Assembly (NCBI RefSeq): GCF_000716545.1
Contig: NZ_JNWZ01000026.1
Location: forward strand, 1 to 64,000
DNA length: 64,000 bases
Origin: Kitasatospora phosalacinea
Lineage (GTDB): Bacteria; Actinomycetota; Actinomycetes; Streptomycetales; Streptomycetaceae
Direction: 5' to 3'
Shown here piece after piece: positions 8,928 through 17,234 of this stretch. Position 1 is the stretch's first letter; each line of letters opens with the position of its first letter. The position numbers and the translations under genes were made by a program. The notes under the pieces are model-generated. The model was not told where the DNA came from. It was given only the letters and a program-made list of their open reading frames with translations, and made no database searches.

Positions 8928-9983
8928 TCAGGCGCGTTGCGGTGCCACCGCGAACTCGGCCATCCCGGTCTCGAACGCCGTCCCGGGCCGCCAGCCGAGT
9001 TCCGCGCGCAGCCGCCCGGAGTCGGCGGTCACGTGCCGGACGTCGCCGAGCCGGTACTCGCCCGTCACCACCGGTGCCGGGCCGCCGTGGGCCGCCGCCA
9101 GCACCCGCGCCATGTCGCCCACGGTGCGGACCTCCCCGCTGCCCACGTTGTACGCCCGCGCGCTGCCCGCCGGGCGGTCGGCCAGCGCGGTCAGGGCCGC
9201 CGCGTTGGCCGAGGCCACGTCCGCGACGTGCACGAAGTCGCGGCGCTGGCCGCCGTCCTCGAACACCCGGGGGGCCTCGCCGCGCGCCAGCGCCGAGCGG
9301 AACAGCGAGGCCACCCCCGCGTACGGGGTGTTCCGGGGCATGCCCGGCCCGTACACGTTGTGGTAGCGCAGCGTCAGGACCCGGCCGCCGCACGCCCGGG
9401 CCCAGGCGGACGCCAGGTGCTCCTGGGCCAGCTTGGTCGCCGCGTACACGTTGCGCGGGTCGGGCGGGGCGTCCTCCGCCACCAGCCCGGGCAGCAGCGG
9501 CTCGCCGCACACCGGGCACGGCGGTTCGAAGCGTCCCGCGTCCAGGTCCGCCGCCCGGCGCGGCTCGGGCGCGACCGGCCCGTGCGCCCCGCAGCGGTAC
9601 GCGCCCTCGCCGTACACCACCATCGATCCGGCCAGCACCAGTTCCCGCACCCCGTGCCGGGCCATCGCCGACAGCAGCACGGCGGTGCCCAGGTCGTTGC
9701 ACCCGGCGTACGCGGGGGCGTCGTCCAGGTCCACGCCCAGCCCGACCATCGCCGCCTGGTGGCAGACCGCCGACACCCCGTCCAGGGCGGCCTCCACCGC
9801 CTCGGCGTCCCGCACGTCCCCGTGCCGGAACTCCGCGCCCTCCGGCACCGCGGACGGCACCCCCGAGGGGTGCACCGCCGGCAGCAGCGCGTCCAGCACC
9901 CGCACCTCGTGGCCGTCCGCGAGCAGCGCGCCGACCACCGCCGAGCCGATGAAACCGGCCCCGCCCGTCACCAGGATCCTCAT
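8928..9983 (-). CDS. NAD-dependent epimerase/dehydratase with zinc-ribbon insertion (dTDP-rhamnose 4-epimerase-like)
   Basis: 351 aa extended short-chain dehydrogenase. The N-terminal TGGAGFIGS binds NAD, and the catalytic Tyr/Lys are in NVYAATKLAQEH. Between them is an insertion with four cysteines (YRCGAHG and, about 30 residues later, CPVCGEPLLPG), as in the WbiB-like dTDP-L-rhamnose 4-epimerase group, where the cysteines probably hold zinc. It should act on a nucleotide sugar in the cytoplasm. It ends the glycosyltransferase/molybdoenzyme island, convergent with the kinase gene, and may supply a sugar to the GT87 and GT2 proteins. Confidence 0.88.
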   Translation of the reverse strand: MRILVTGGAGFIGSAVVGALLADGHEVRVLDALLPAVHPSGVPSAVPEGAEFRHGDVRDAEAVEAALDGVSAVCHQAAMVGLGVDLDDAPAYAGCNDLGTAVLLSAMARHGVRELVLAGSMVVYGEGAYRCGAHGPVAPEPRRAADLDAGRFEPPCPVCGEPLLPGLVAEDAPPDPRNVYAATKLAQEHLASAWARACGGRVLTLRYHNVYGPGMPRNTPYAGVASLFRSALARGEAPRVFEDGGQRRDFVHVADVASANAAALTALADRPAGSARAYNVGSGEVRTVGDMARVLAAAHGGPAPVVTGEYRLGDVRHVTADSGRLRAELGWRPGTAFETGMAEFAVAPQRA

Positions 9984-10174
9984 GCCGGCCGACGCTACCC
10001 ACCCGCTCGCCCGGAACCCGGCAACCGGACGGCGGCGTCACCGACCGGTAAGGAACCGGGTGCGCACCGGCGCGGCCCCGCATGGCGGAGCGCCGGGGTG
10101 GGGAGACTCGTACGCGGCGGCGCGACGAGTGGCGCACGAAGTCGAACAGCCGTCCCGGGGAACGAGGTTGACGC

Positions 10175-12487
10175 ATGGTGGAACGACGCGTGCCGGTCGC
10201 GACGCACTGGGGCAGTTTCACCGCGGTGGTCGACTCCGGCCGCCTGGTGCGGATCGAACCGAGGGACGACGACCCCGCTCCCTCGCCCATCGGGCCCGGC
10301 ATGGTGCGGGCCGCCGAGGACGGCGCCCGGGTGCTGCGCCCCGCCGTGCGCAAGGGGTGGCTGGACGGGCTGCCGAGGGTGGGGGACCGGGCCCGGGGCG
10401 CGGACGCCTTCGTGGAGGTGAGCTGGGACGACGCGATCGCGCTGGTGGGCGACGAACTGCTGCGGGTGCGGGCGCGGCACGGGGACGGCGCGGTGTTCGG
10501 CGGGTCCTACGGCTGGGCGAGCGCGGGCGGCTTCCACAACGCGCAGGGGCAGTTGCAGCGGTTCCTGGCACTGGGCGGCGGCTACACCGACTCCCGCAAC
10601 ACGTACAGCACCGCGGCCCTGGAGGTCGTCCTGCCGCACGTGATCGGCGGGCACCCGTGGAGCTACCAGTCCCGGATGCCGATGTGGGACGAGATCGCCG
10701 AGGGCTGCGAACTCGTGGTGGCGTTCGGCGGGTTGGCCCTCAAGAACAGCCAGATCAACCCCGGCGGCCTGGCCAGGCACCGGACGCGGGACCTGCAGCG
10801 CCGGTGCCGCGAGGCCGGGGTGCGGTTCGTGAACGTCAGCCCGATCCGCAGCGACACCGCCGACTTCCTCGACGCCGAGTGGCTGCCCGTCGTCCCCAAC
10901 ACCGACACCGCCGCGATGCTCGGCATCGCGCACACCATGCTGGTCAACGGCTGGCACGACGAGGACTTCCTGCGCCGGTGCTGCACCGGGTTCGACCGCT
11001 TCGCCGACTACCTGCTCGGCGGGGCCGACGGCGTCCCCAAGGACGCCGCCTGGGCCGCGCGGATCACCGGCATCGACCGGGACGCGCTCACCGGCCTCGC
11101 CCGCCGCCTCACCGAGCGGCGCTCCCTCGTCATGGTCAACTACGCGGTGCAGCGGGCGGACCACGGCGAACAGCCGATCTGGATGTCCGTGGTGCTGGCC
11201 GCGATGGCGGGCTCGATGGGACGGCCGGGCTGCGGCTGGGGCGCGGGCTACGCGACGATGGACGCGACCGGCGTCGCCCCGGGACGCCCCGCCGTGGCGT
11301 CCTTCCCCCAAGTGCCCAACCCCGTGGCGGACTTCATCCCGGTCGCCCGGATCGCCGACACCCTGCTGCACCCGGGCCGGACCATCGACTACGACGGACG
11401 GCGCCTGACCCTGCCCGAACTCCGCCTGGTCTACTGGTGCGGCGGGAACCCGTTCCACCACCACCAGGACCTGCACCGGCTGGCCCGGGCCTGGCAGGCC
11501 CCCGACACGGTGGTGGTCCACGAGGCCTGGTGGAACACCACGGCCAAGTTCGCGGACGTCGTCCTGCCCGTGGCCACCGGCCTGGAGCGCGACGACTTCG
11601 CCGCCGGGTTCTCCGACCCGCACCTCACCCCGATGCCGAAGGTCCGCGAACCGGCGGGGGAGTCGCGCACCGACCACCGGATCTTCGCCGCCCTGGCCGC
11701 CCGGCTCGGGTACGAGCGGGAGTTCACCGAGTCGCGCTCCGAGACCGAATGGGTCCGGCACCTCTACGAGCAGACCAGGGCCGCCCTCGGCGAGGCCGCC
11801 GCGCTGCCGGACTTCGACGAGTTCTGGCGCCGCTCCGGCGTCGAACTGCCCGCGCTGACGGGGCCGTTCCCCGGCAGCTTCGCGGCGCTCCGCGCGGACC
11901 CGCGGCGCTTCCCGCTGGCGACGCCCTCGGGCCGGATCGAGGTCTTCTCCGCGGAGATCGACTCGTTCGGCTACGACGACTGCGCCGGGCACCCGGCCTG
12001 GTACGAGCCGGCCGAGTGGCTCGGCGGCGACCTGGCGGACCGCTTCCCGCTGCACCTGGTCTCCAACCAGCCCGCCTCCCGACTGCACAGCCAGTACGAC
12101 AACGGCGGCCGGAGCCTCGCCTCGAAGATCCACGGCCGCGAGCCCGTGACGCTCAACCCGGCGGACGCCGCGGCGCGCGGCATCGAGGACGGCACGGTCG
12201 TGCGGGTCTTCAACGACCGCGGCAGCTGCCTCGCCGGCGCGGTCCTGTCGGAGGACGTCATGCCGGGCGTCGTGCAGCTCTCCACCGGAGCCTGGTGGGA
12301 CCCGGTGCGGCCGGGGGCGGGCGGCACCCTGGACCGCCACGGCAACCCGAACTCCCTCACCGCGGACCGGCCGTGCTCGCGCCTGTCCCAGGGGCCGAGC
12401 GCCCTCAGCGCACTGGTCGAGGTCGAACCCCATGGCGACCCGCTGCCCGATGTGCTCGCCTTTGCCCCACCGGCGCTCGAACGCTGA
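10175..12487 (+). CDS. DMSO-reductase-family molybdopterin oxidoreductase (biotin/TMAO sulfoxide reductase-like)
   Basis: 770 aa, the length of BisC/TorZ-type enzymes. The N-terminus (ATHWGSFTAVV) lacks the cysteine cluster for a [4Fe-4S] centre. The segment FGGSYGWASAGGFHNAQ contains the serine that ligates molybdenum in the DMSO-reductase subgroup. The C-terminal third binds the bis-molybdopterin guanine dinucleotide cofactor (HLVSNQPASRLHSQYDNG, PVTLNPADAAARGIEDG). No signal peptide is seen, so a cytoplasmic S- or N-oxide reductase is likely. ATG 10175 follows a GAGG ribosome site. Confidence 0.9.
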   Translation: MVERRVPVATHWGSFTAVVDSGRLVRIEPRDDDPAPSPIGPGMVRAAEDGARVLRPAVRKGWLDGLPRVGDRARGADAFVEVSWDDAIALVGDELLRVRARHGDGAVFGGSYGWASAGGFHNAQGQLQRFLALGGGYTDSRNTYSTAALEVVLPHVIGGHPWSYQSRMPMWDEIAEGCELVVAFGGLALKNSQINPGGLARHRTRDLQRRCREAGVRFVNVSPIRSDTADFLDAEWLPVVPNTDTAAMLGIAHTMLVNGWHDEDFLRRCCTGFDRFADYLLGGADGVPKDAAWAARITGIDRDALTGLARRLTERRSLVMVNYAVQRADHGEQPIWMSVVLAAMAGSMGRPGCGWGAGYATMDATGVAPGRPAVASFPQVPNPVADFIPVARIADTLLHPGRTIDYDGRRLTLPELRLVYWCGGNPFHHHQDLHRLARAWQAPDTVVVHEAWWNTTAKFADVVLPVATGLERDDFAAGFSDPHLTPMPKVREPAGESRTDHRIFAALAARLGYEREFTESRSETEWVRHLYEQTRAALGEAAALPDFDEFWRRSGVELPALTGPFPGSFAALRADPRRFPLATPSGRIEVFSAEIDSFGYDDCAGHPAWYEPAEWLGGDLADRFPLHLVSNQPASRLHSQYDNGGRSLASKIHGREPVTLNPADAAARGIEDGTVVRVFNDRGSCLAGAVLSEDVMPGVVQLSTGAWWDPVRPGAGGTLDRHGNPNSLTADRPCSRLSQGPSALSALVEVEPHGDPLPDVLAFAPPALER

Positions 12488-12555
12488 TCCGAGCGCCCGG
12501 CGCCCCCGGCCCACCCGTTTGCCCCTGCGTGACCGGATGGGTACGGTGCGCAACC

Positions 12556-13107
12556 GTGACTGCACTTCGAGACCTCAAGTACGGCCAGTGGTTCAGGGGC
12601 GCCGACGTCGACGGCGACGGGTTCATCACCCAGCGGGACGTCCGGATGATGAGCGAGCGCTACATCGCCGCCCGCGGCGCCGCCCCCGACTCCGCGACCG
12701 CCCGGCTGCTCACCGAGCGGATGGACGGGTTCTGGGCGAACGTGATCGCCCCGATGGACCAGGACGGCGACGGGCGGGTCGACCTGCGGGAGATGACCGA
12801 GGGGTTCCGGCGCGTCCTGGCCGACCCCGCCCTGTACCCGCAGCAGGTCGCGCCGGTGACCGAGTGCTTCTTCGACCTGGTCGACCTCGACGGGGACGGC
12901 AGGATCGACCGGGCCGAGTTCCAGCTGATGTTCGACGCGGTCGCGGGCGTTCCCGGCGAGGACTGCGCCGCGGTCTTCGCCGCCCTGGACCTCGACGGCT
13001 CCGGCGCCCTGGACCGCGCCGAGTTCCACCGGGCGGTCACCGAGTTCTTCTACGGCGACGACCCCGGCGCCCCCGCCAACCACCTGTTCGGCCGGATCCA
13101 CGGCTGA
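12556..13107 (+). CDS. Four-EF-hand calcium-binding protein (calerythrin/CabA-like)
   Basis: 183 aa with four EF-hand loops: DVDGDGFITQRD (about residue 15), DQDGDGRVDLRE (about 71), DLDGDGRIDRAE (about 115) and DLDGSGALDRAE (about 149). All four keep Asp at positions 1, 3 and 5 and an acidic residue at 12 except the first loop, which ends in Asp. The layout matches the sarcoplasmic-type prokaryotic EF-hand family found in Streptomyces and Saccharopolyspora, which buffer cytoplasmic calcium. The GTG at 12556 gives the usual short N-terminus. It follows the molybdoenzyme by 68 bp. Confidence 0.93.
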   Translation: MTALRDLKYGQWFRGADVDGDGFITQRDVRMMSERYIAARGAAPDSATARLLTERMDGFWANVIAPMDQDGDGRVDLREMTEGFRRVLADPALYPQQVAPVTECFFDLVDLDGDGRIDRAEFQLMFDAVAGVPGEDCAAVFAALDLDGSGALDRAEFHRAVTEFFYGDDPGAPANHLFGRIHG

Positions 13108-13147
13108 CGCGGGCGGGGCCGTCGGCGGGCGGGGGCGGGCGGCGCGG

Positions 13148-13178
13148 GGCCGCCGGGCGCGTGCGGTGCCCGGCGGCC
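13148..13178. terminator. Hairpin terminator between convergent genes
   Basis: GGCCGCCGGGC at 13148-13158 pairs with GCCCGGCGGCC at 13168-13178 (11 bp, 9-base loop). It sits between the convergent EF-hand and CBM20 genes and can serve both. Confidence 0.7.
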
Positions 13179-13193
13179 TTCGCGGGTCCTCCG

Positions 13194-13913
13194 TCAGCGC
13201 CAGGTGTCGTTGGTGGTGAAGGTGCCGGTGGCCGGGGTGACGGCGGTGCGGTTGCCGCCGTTCTCCCAGACCACGGTGCCGTCGGGGTTCTTGATGAGGT
13301 ACTTGTACTCGATCGGGGTGTTGGGCGGCAGCTGCAGGCCGGCGGTCCAGAGCGGGTAGTGGGCGCCGTCGGTGCTCAGCGGGACGGCCTTCGCCGGGTC
13401 CCAGCCGCCGAGTTCGGCGAGGTTGCCCGCCAGGTAGAGGTTCTGCCCGTAGGCGGTGGTGGCGGTGGCGCGGAAGACCGCGGTCACCGGGGCGCCGCTG
13501 CCGACGTTCCAGCGGTCGTTGATCGCGACGGGCACGGTGGTCGAGTGGGTGACCGTGCGGTTGGGGACGCTCTCCCAGGTCACGGCGCCGGTGCTGCTGC
13601 GGATCAGGAACTTGTACTGGGCGGTGCTGCCTTCGATGATCTGGATGTAGCCGCTCCAGGCCGGGTACGTCTGGGCGGTGGTGTGCAGCGGGACGGCGGC
13701 GGCCGGGTTCCAGTTGCCCAGCTCGGCGGTGTTCCCGCTGATCAGGACGGTGTCGCCGGGCTTGGTCGCGGCGGTGACCGTGACCGGGATGGTCGCCTCG
13801 GCGGTGGCGGCGCCCGCGGGCGCGACGGCGCCGAACAGGCAGGCCAGCAGCGCGGCCACCAGCAGGATCGGACGCCAGGCGCTGGCTGCGGTGCGGGGCG
13901 GTGCGGTCGTCAT
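13194..13913 (-). CDS. Secreted protein made of two CBM20 starch-binding domains
   Basis: 239 aa. A signal peptide (to about residue 36, AGAATA) is followed by two tandem CBM20 modules (about 38-135 and 142-239). Each has the family's NTAELGNWNP/NLAELGGWDP turn, an aromatic pair for starch binding and a Y-K-[FY]-L-I core, with the end motif W-E-[SN]...NRTVT/NRTAV. There is no catalytic domain, so the protein probably helps attach cells or enzymes to starch, or was cut from an amylase. A 17-bp dyad lies just upstream. Confidence 0.9.
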   Translation of the reverse strand: MTTAPPRTAASAWRPILLVAALLACLFGAVAPAGAATAEATIPVTVTAATKPGDTVLISGNTAELGNWNPAAAVPLHTTAQTYPAWSGYIQIIEGSTAQYKFLIRSSTGAVTWESVPNRTVTHSTTVPVAINDRWNVGSGAPVTAVFRATATTAYGQNLYLAGNLAELGGWDPAKAVPLSTDGAHYPLWTAGLQLPPNTPIEYKYLIKNPDGTVVWENGGNRTAVTPATGTFTTNDTWR

Positions 13914-14424
13914 GGCTCTTCCCGTCTCTTCGTCATGGGAGCTGACACGGTGTCAGCGCCGCTTGATCACAACACAAAATCAACGGAGTGGGCCGGGAAG
14001 GCCGCTTTCTGTCGCTGACTCCTGTCACTTTCAGGTCATTCGAAGGGGCGACACCGAGTTTTGAATTCAAGAGGTGAACGCATGGCGTTGCGTGCTGGTC
14101 GCCGGGGCGGCGGGCGGCCCTAGTGGCGGCGGCGTTACCCGGCCGTCAGACGGAGGGCATGCGGATGTCATGAAAGGCGCTCTGCAAGATGGCGCAAAAC
14201 TTTTCATGTTCAAGAGGGTGAGAGGGGGAGTCCGGAGGGGTGGACCGCGCCGAGCGTGCGCCGGATGCCGAGATTTGCGGAGAATATCCGGTTTGCTAGA
14301 CCCTGTAGCCACTTGAAAGTTTCAGCAATACTTTCCAGTTGATCGTCCGTGGCGCCAGGTCCGGCCGAGCAGGCGTGGACCGCGCCGTGCCGGGCATCCG
14401 CGCGGGGACCGGAAGGAGAGCGCC
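13914..14424. other. 510-bp intergenic stretch, AT-richer than average
   Basis: Upstream of the CBM20 gene. The first part holds a 17-bp dyad (13941-13957) and an AT-rich stretch (CAACACAAAATCAACG) likely to be its promoter. The middle (about 14070-14310) gives only short frames of poor quality on both strands. At 14314-14324 there is a perfect TGAAAGTTTCA palindrome, also present before the LPMO gene. I see no convincing gene. Confidence 0.6.
13941..13957. promoter_or_regulatory. 17-bp dyad operator upstream of the CBM20 gene
   Basis: GCTGACAC at 13941-13948, one central base, then GTGTCAGC. It lies 28 bp before the start codon, a place where a repressor would block the transcript. The protein that binds it is unknown. 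Confidence 0.5.
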
Positions 14425-14640
14425 GTGACCGAACCCGATCGGACACCCAAGACACCCGACCTGCCTCCCCCCGAGGGGGCGCGGGCACCCGACATCACCC
14501 CGATCGCCGACCAGGACCGGGAGGACCGGCCCCCGACCGGGGCCCGGACCGGGGCTCCGGCCGACGCCCCCGCCCCCGGGCGGGACCGCCCGGCCGCGGA
14601 GACCACCGAGGCGCAGGCCGAGGACGAACCGCCCGACTGA
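14425..14640 (+). CDS. Small acidic, Pro-rich disordered protein
   Basis: 71 aa, rich in Pro, Asp, Glu, Arg and Ala, with no hydrophobic core and no recognised domain. It is supported mainly by a strong ribosome site (GGAAGGAGAG) 6 bp before the GTG start. The stop codon lies inside a 12-bp tandem repeat. Unknown function. Confidence 0.5.
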   Translation: MTEPDRTPKTPDLPPPEGARAPDITPIADQDREDRPPTGARTGAPADAPAPGRDRPAAETTEAQAEDEPPD

Positions 14641-14671
14641 CCGCCCGACTGACCGCCCGACTGACCGCCCC
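14629..14671. repeat. 12-bp tandem repeat at the 3' end of a small gene
   Basis: Three exact copies of CCGCCCGACTGA (14629, 14641, 14653) plus a partial fourth. The TGA stop of the small gene falls in the first copy and is repeated in frame in the next two. Confidence 0.85.
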
Positions 14672-14892
14672 GGCCGACCGGGACGATCGGACGGGCATGT
14701 CTCGCGGCCGAGCGGGCAGCCGCCCCACCAGGAGGTTTTCACGGCGGGGCGGAGCGGCGGGGCGGCGACCGTCCCCGCCGCCCGGCCCCCGCGTCCGCCC
14801 CGTCGGGGCGGAGCCGCGGCCCGGGGACGCCTCCCCGACAACCCGTCCGACCCGCGCCCGACCGGGCGCCCGACGCGAGAGGAGGAGCCGCC

Positions 14893-15405
14893 ATGGCCGC
14901 AACGCCCACCCGGCACCACATGCTCACCGTCTACCTGAACGACCACCTCGCCGGCGCCGAAGCCGGCACCCGGCGGGCCCGCCGGTTCGCCGATGCCAGT
15001 TCCGCCGCCCGCTCCGATCCGGAGGAGCGGCGGCTGCTGCGGCAGTTGGCCGCCGACATCGCCTGCGACCTGGCGTCGCTGCGCCGGGTGATGCGGGAGC
15101 TCGGCGTCCCCGAGCGGCGCCCCTACGCCTGGCTGGGGCGGATCGGCGAGCTGGCGGGCCTGCTCAAGCCGAACGGTGCTCTGCTGCGCCGCTCCCCGCT
15201 GACCGATCTGGTCGAGCTGGAGGCCCTTCGGCTCGGGGTGCTGGGTAAGCGGCAGCTCTGGGCCGTCCTGGCCGAGCGCTTCGGCGGCGACTCCCGGGTC
15301 GACCGGGCCCGGCTCGACGAGCTCGCCGACCGGGCCGACCGGCAGGCCCGGCTGCTGGAGGAGCTCCGGCTGCGGGCCGCCGGGGTGCTGACCGACCGGC
15401 CGTGA
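14893..15405 (+). CDS. Conserved hypothetical helical protein
   Basis: 170 aa, mostly alpha-helical and charged (RRLLRQLAADIACDLASLRRVMRELG in the N-terminal half). It contains KPNGALLRRSPLTDLVELEALRLGVLGK-like sequence seen in uncharacterised actinomycete proteins with a ferritin-like or four-helix appearance, but no metal-binding motif is visible. ATG 14893 has a strong GAGAGGAGG ribosome site. I do not recognise a function. Confidence 0.8.
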   Translation: MAATPTRHHMLTVYLNDHLAGAEAGTRRARRFADASSAARSDPEERRLLRQLAADIACDLASLRRVMRELGVPERRPYAWLGRIGELAGLLKPNGALLRRSPLTDLVELEALRLGVLGKRQLWAVLAERFGGDSRVDRARLDELADRADRQARLLEELRLRAAGVLTDRP

Positions 15406-15472
15406 CCACGGCGGTGCCGGCGCCGCTGCACGGGGAGGCCGGGGCGCGGTCAGACTGGAGGTGTCGGGCGGG

Positions 15473-16297
15473 TCAGCGGAGTCTGGCGACGGCGGCGTAG
15501 CAGGAGGCCTGTTCGTCGGTGATGGCGGGGGTGCCCGGGTCGGGGCGCCAGCGGGGGGTGGAGACGATGCCGGGGTCCAGGAGGTGCCAGCCGTGGAAGA
15601 GGGCGGCGAGCTCGGCGTGGGTGCGGGCCTGGGCTTCGGTGCCGGAGCTGCGGTAGACGTGGACGAGGCGGGCGGTAGCCTCGGGTTCGAAGTCGGGGGT
15701 GAAGTGGCTTATGGCGAGGTAGCTGCCGGGGGCGAGGCGGGCGGTGAAGGCGGCGACGATGTCGGCGGCGCCGTGGCCGGGGCGGTCGGCGATGAAGTGC
15801 AGCAGCGCGTTCATGCTGAGCGCGACGGGGCGGTCGAGGTCGAGCGTCTCGGCGGCGGCGTCCAGGATGGTGCCGGGGTCGCGGACGTCGCCCTGGACGT
15901 AGGCGGTGCGGCCCTCGGGGGTGCTGTCGAGCAGGGCCTCGGCGTGGGTGAGGACGATGGGGTCGTTGTCGGCGTAGACGGCCCGCACGGCGGGGTTGAC
16001 CTGCTGCGCGATCTCGTGGAGGTTCGGCGAGGTGGGGATGCCGGTGCCGACGTCGAGGAACTGGTCGATGCCGAGCGCGGCGATCGCGCGGGTGGAGCGG
16101 TGCATGAAGCCGCGGTTGGCGTGCGCGGCGATCCGGGCGTTCGGGAAGGCGTCCAGGGCGCGGCCGGCGGCTTCGCGGTCGGCGGGGAAGTTGGTCACGC
16201 CGCCGAGGTAGTAGTCGTACATGCGGGCCGAGTGGGCCCGGTGGATGTCGAGGTTGATCCCGTGCTGCGCTGCCTGCTGGGCGGTGCCGTCGGGCAT
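15473..16297 (-). CDS. S-adenosylmethionine methyltransferase, DUF574 (Methyltransf_19) family
   Basis: 274 aa, full length for the family. It has the family's N-terminal HSARMYDYYLGGVTNFPADREA block, then the SAM-binding FLDVGTGIPT, VYADNDPIVLTHAEALL and VQGDVRDP motifs, and ALSMNALLHF. These proteins are very numerous in Streptomyces and other actinomycetes, often near morphological regulators, but their substrates are unknown. It is divergent from the sigma-like gene across a 388-bp gap. Confidence 0.93.
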   Translation of the reverse strand: MPDGTAQQAAQHGINLDIHRAHSARMYDYYLGGVTNFPADREAAGRALDAFPNARIAAHANRGFMHRSTRAIAALGIDQFLDVGTGIPTSPNLHEIAQQVNPAVRAVYADNDPIVLTHAEALLDSTPEGRTAYVQGDVRDPGTILDAAAETLDLDRPVALSMNALLHFIADRPGHGAADIVAAFTARLAPGSYLAISHFTPDFEPEATARLVHVYRSSGTEAQARTHAELAALFHGWHLLDPGIVSTPRWRPDPGTPAITDEQASCYAAVARLR

Positions 16298-16685
16298 CGC
16301 GTCCCCCCTGGTCGCTGAGTCCTTCGTCGGCCGTGTCGGGCCGGGGGTGGCGCGGGCGGTGGCGCACCCCTGGCGCGGAACTCATCAGATCATGCCCTGC
16401 GGAGGCGGCGGGCAACCGGTTCGGCGGCGTGCGCCGGAGCCCGCGCGCCCGGCCGGCGCGGGCCGTCCGGAGCTGTTCGGACGTGCCGTCAACTGTCTTC
16501 TGGGTAACGCTTCTTGATCGAAGAGCGTTCGTGGGATTCCGTTTTCATCGGAGGGGCTCGAATGCGCTCCAATATAAATACGAGGGGACGTCAGTCCTCC
16601 TCGACGGAGCATCGGCATGCGGTTCGGGGGCGCGGGCCGGGATCGGTCGGCGCGGGAGGCGTGCTCCCGCCGGAAGGGACGTACG
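16298..16685. other. 388-bp divergent intergenic region with a TATAAA-type promoter
   Basis: The half nearest the sigma-like gene is AT-richer and contains CCAATATAAATACGAGG around 16568-16584, a plausible -10 element. No coding frame with good codon use was seen. Confidence 0.5.
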
Positions 16686-17234
16686 GTGGACCCGGATCTC
16701 GGGTTGGTGGTGGGGCAGCGGCGTGACCAGCTGACCTTCGACGCGTTCTGCGAGACGCACCAGCGGGCTTGGCTCGCGGCGGCGCGGGCGCGGCGGTTGT
16801 CCGAGGAACAGTCGCGTGCGGTGGTCGGCGCCCTGCGCCACTGGCTGCGCGGCGAGTGGCAGATGCTGTTGCGGGAGCCGGTGCCGGCGGCCGAGGCGTG
16901 GAAGGTGCTGAAGGTCGAGATCGCGGCGGCGGTGGCGGCGGCCGAGGCGAACGGGGGCGCGGGCGAGCCGCAGGAGCAGTGGCGCCTGGCGATCCGGGCG
17001 GCCGCGCACCGCATGCGGCTGACGATGAGGATCGCGGAGGACGCGAGCGGGATCTACGCCGCGATCCTGGCACTGCCCGAACGCCAGCAGGACGTCGTCG
17101 TCCTGCACTACGCGCTGGACCTGCCGGAGGAGACGGTGGCGGACTACCTGGGGTCGACGATGGCGACGGTGCGTTCCAACGCCCGCCACGCCAGGAACCG
17201 GCTCCGGGAGAAACTGGGACGGGAGGGCGCATGA
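16686..17234 (+). CDS. ECF-type sigma-70-like protein
   Basis: 182 aa. The C-terminal half is a clear sigma region 4: LPERQQDVVVLHYALDLPEETVADYLGSTMATVRSNARHARNRLREKLG, given here in its known order of helix-turn-helix (split: YALDLPEETVADYLG then STMATVRSNARHARNRL). The N-terminal part (FDAFCETHQRAWLAAARARR) resembles region 2.1, but region 2 is degenerate, so it may be an atypical sigma factor or a sigma-like regulator. The GTG at 16686 has a GGAAGGGAC ribosome site. Its stop overlaps the next start (ATGA), which often marks an anti-sigma or co-regulator, although the partner here is not a known anti-sigma. Confidence 0.8.
   Translation: MDPDLGLVVGQRRDQLTFDAFCETHQRAWLAAARARRLSEEQSRAVVGALRHWLRGEWQMLLREPVPAAEAWKVLKVEIAAAVAAAEANGGAGEPQEQWRLAIRAAAHRMRLTMRIAEDASGIYAAILALPERQQDVVVLHYALDLPEETVADYLGSTMATVRSNARHARNRLREKLGREGA

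Noticed and set aside
9984..10174. Possible molybdenum-cofactor riboswitch before the DMSO-reductase-type gene
   Set aside because: Some GC-rich pairing is visible, but I could not match the conserved Moco-RNA core.
14067..14316. Short open frames on both strands in the CBM20 upstream region
   Set aside because: Low-quality composition, no ribosome site of note and no recognisable domain; the region looks regulatory.
14629..14671. CRISPR-like repeat
   Set aside because: Contiguous 12-bp units without spacers; a simple tandem repeat.
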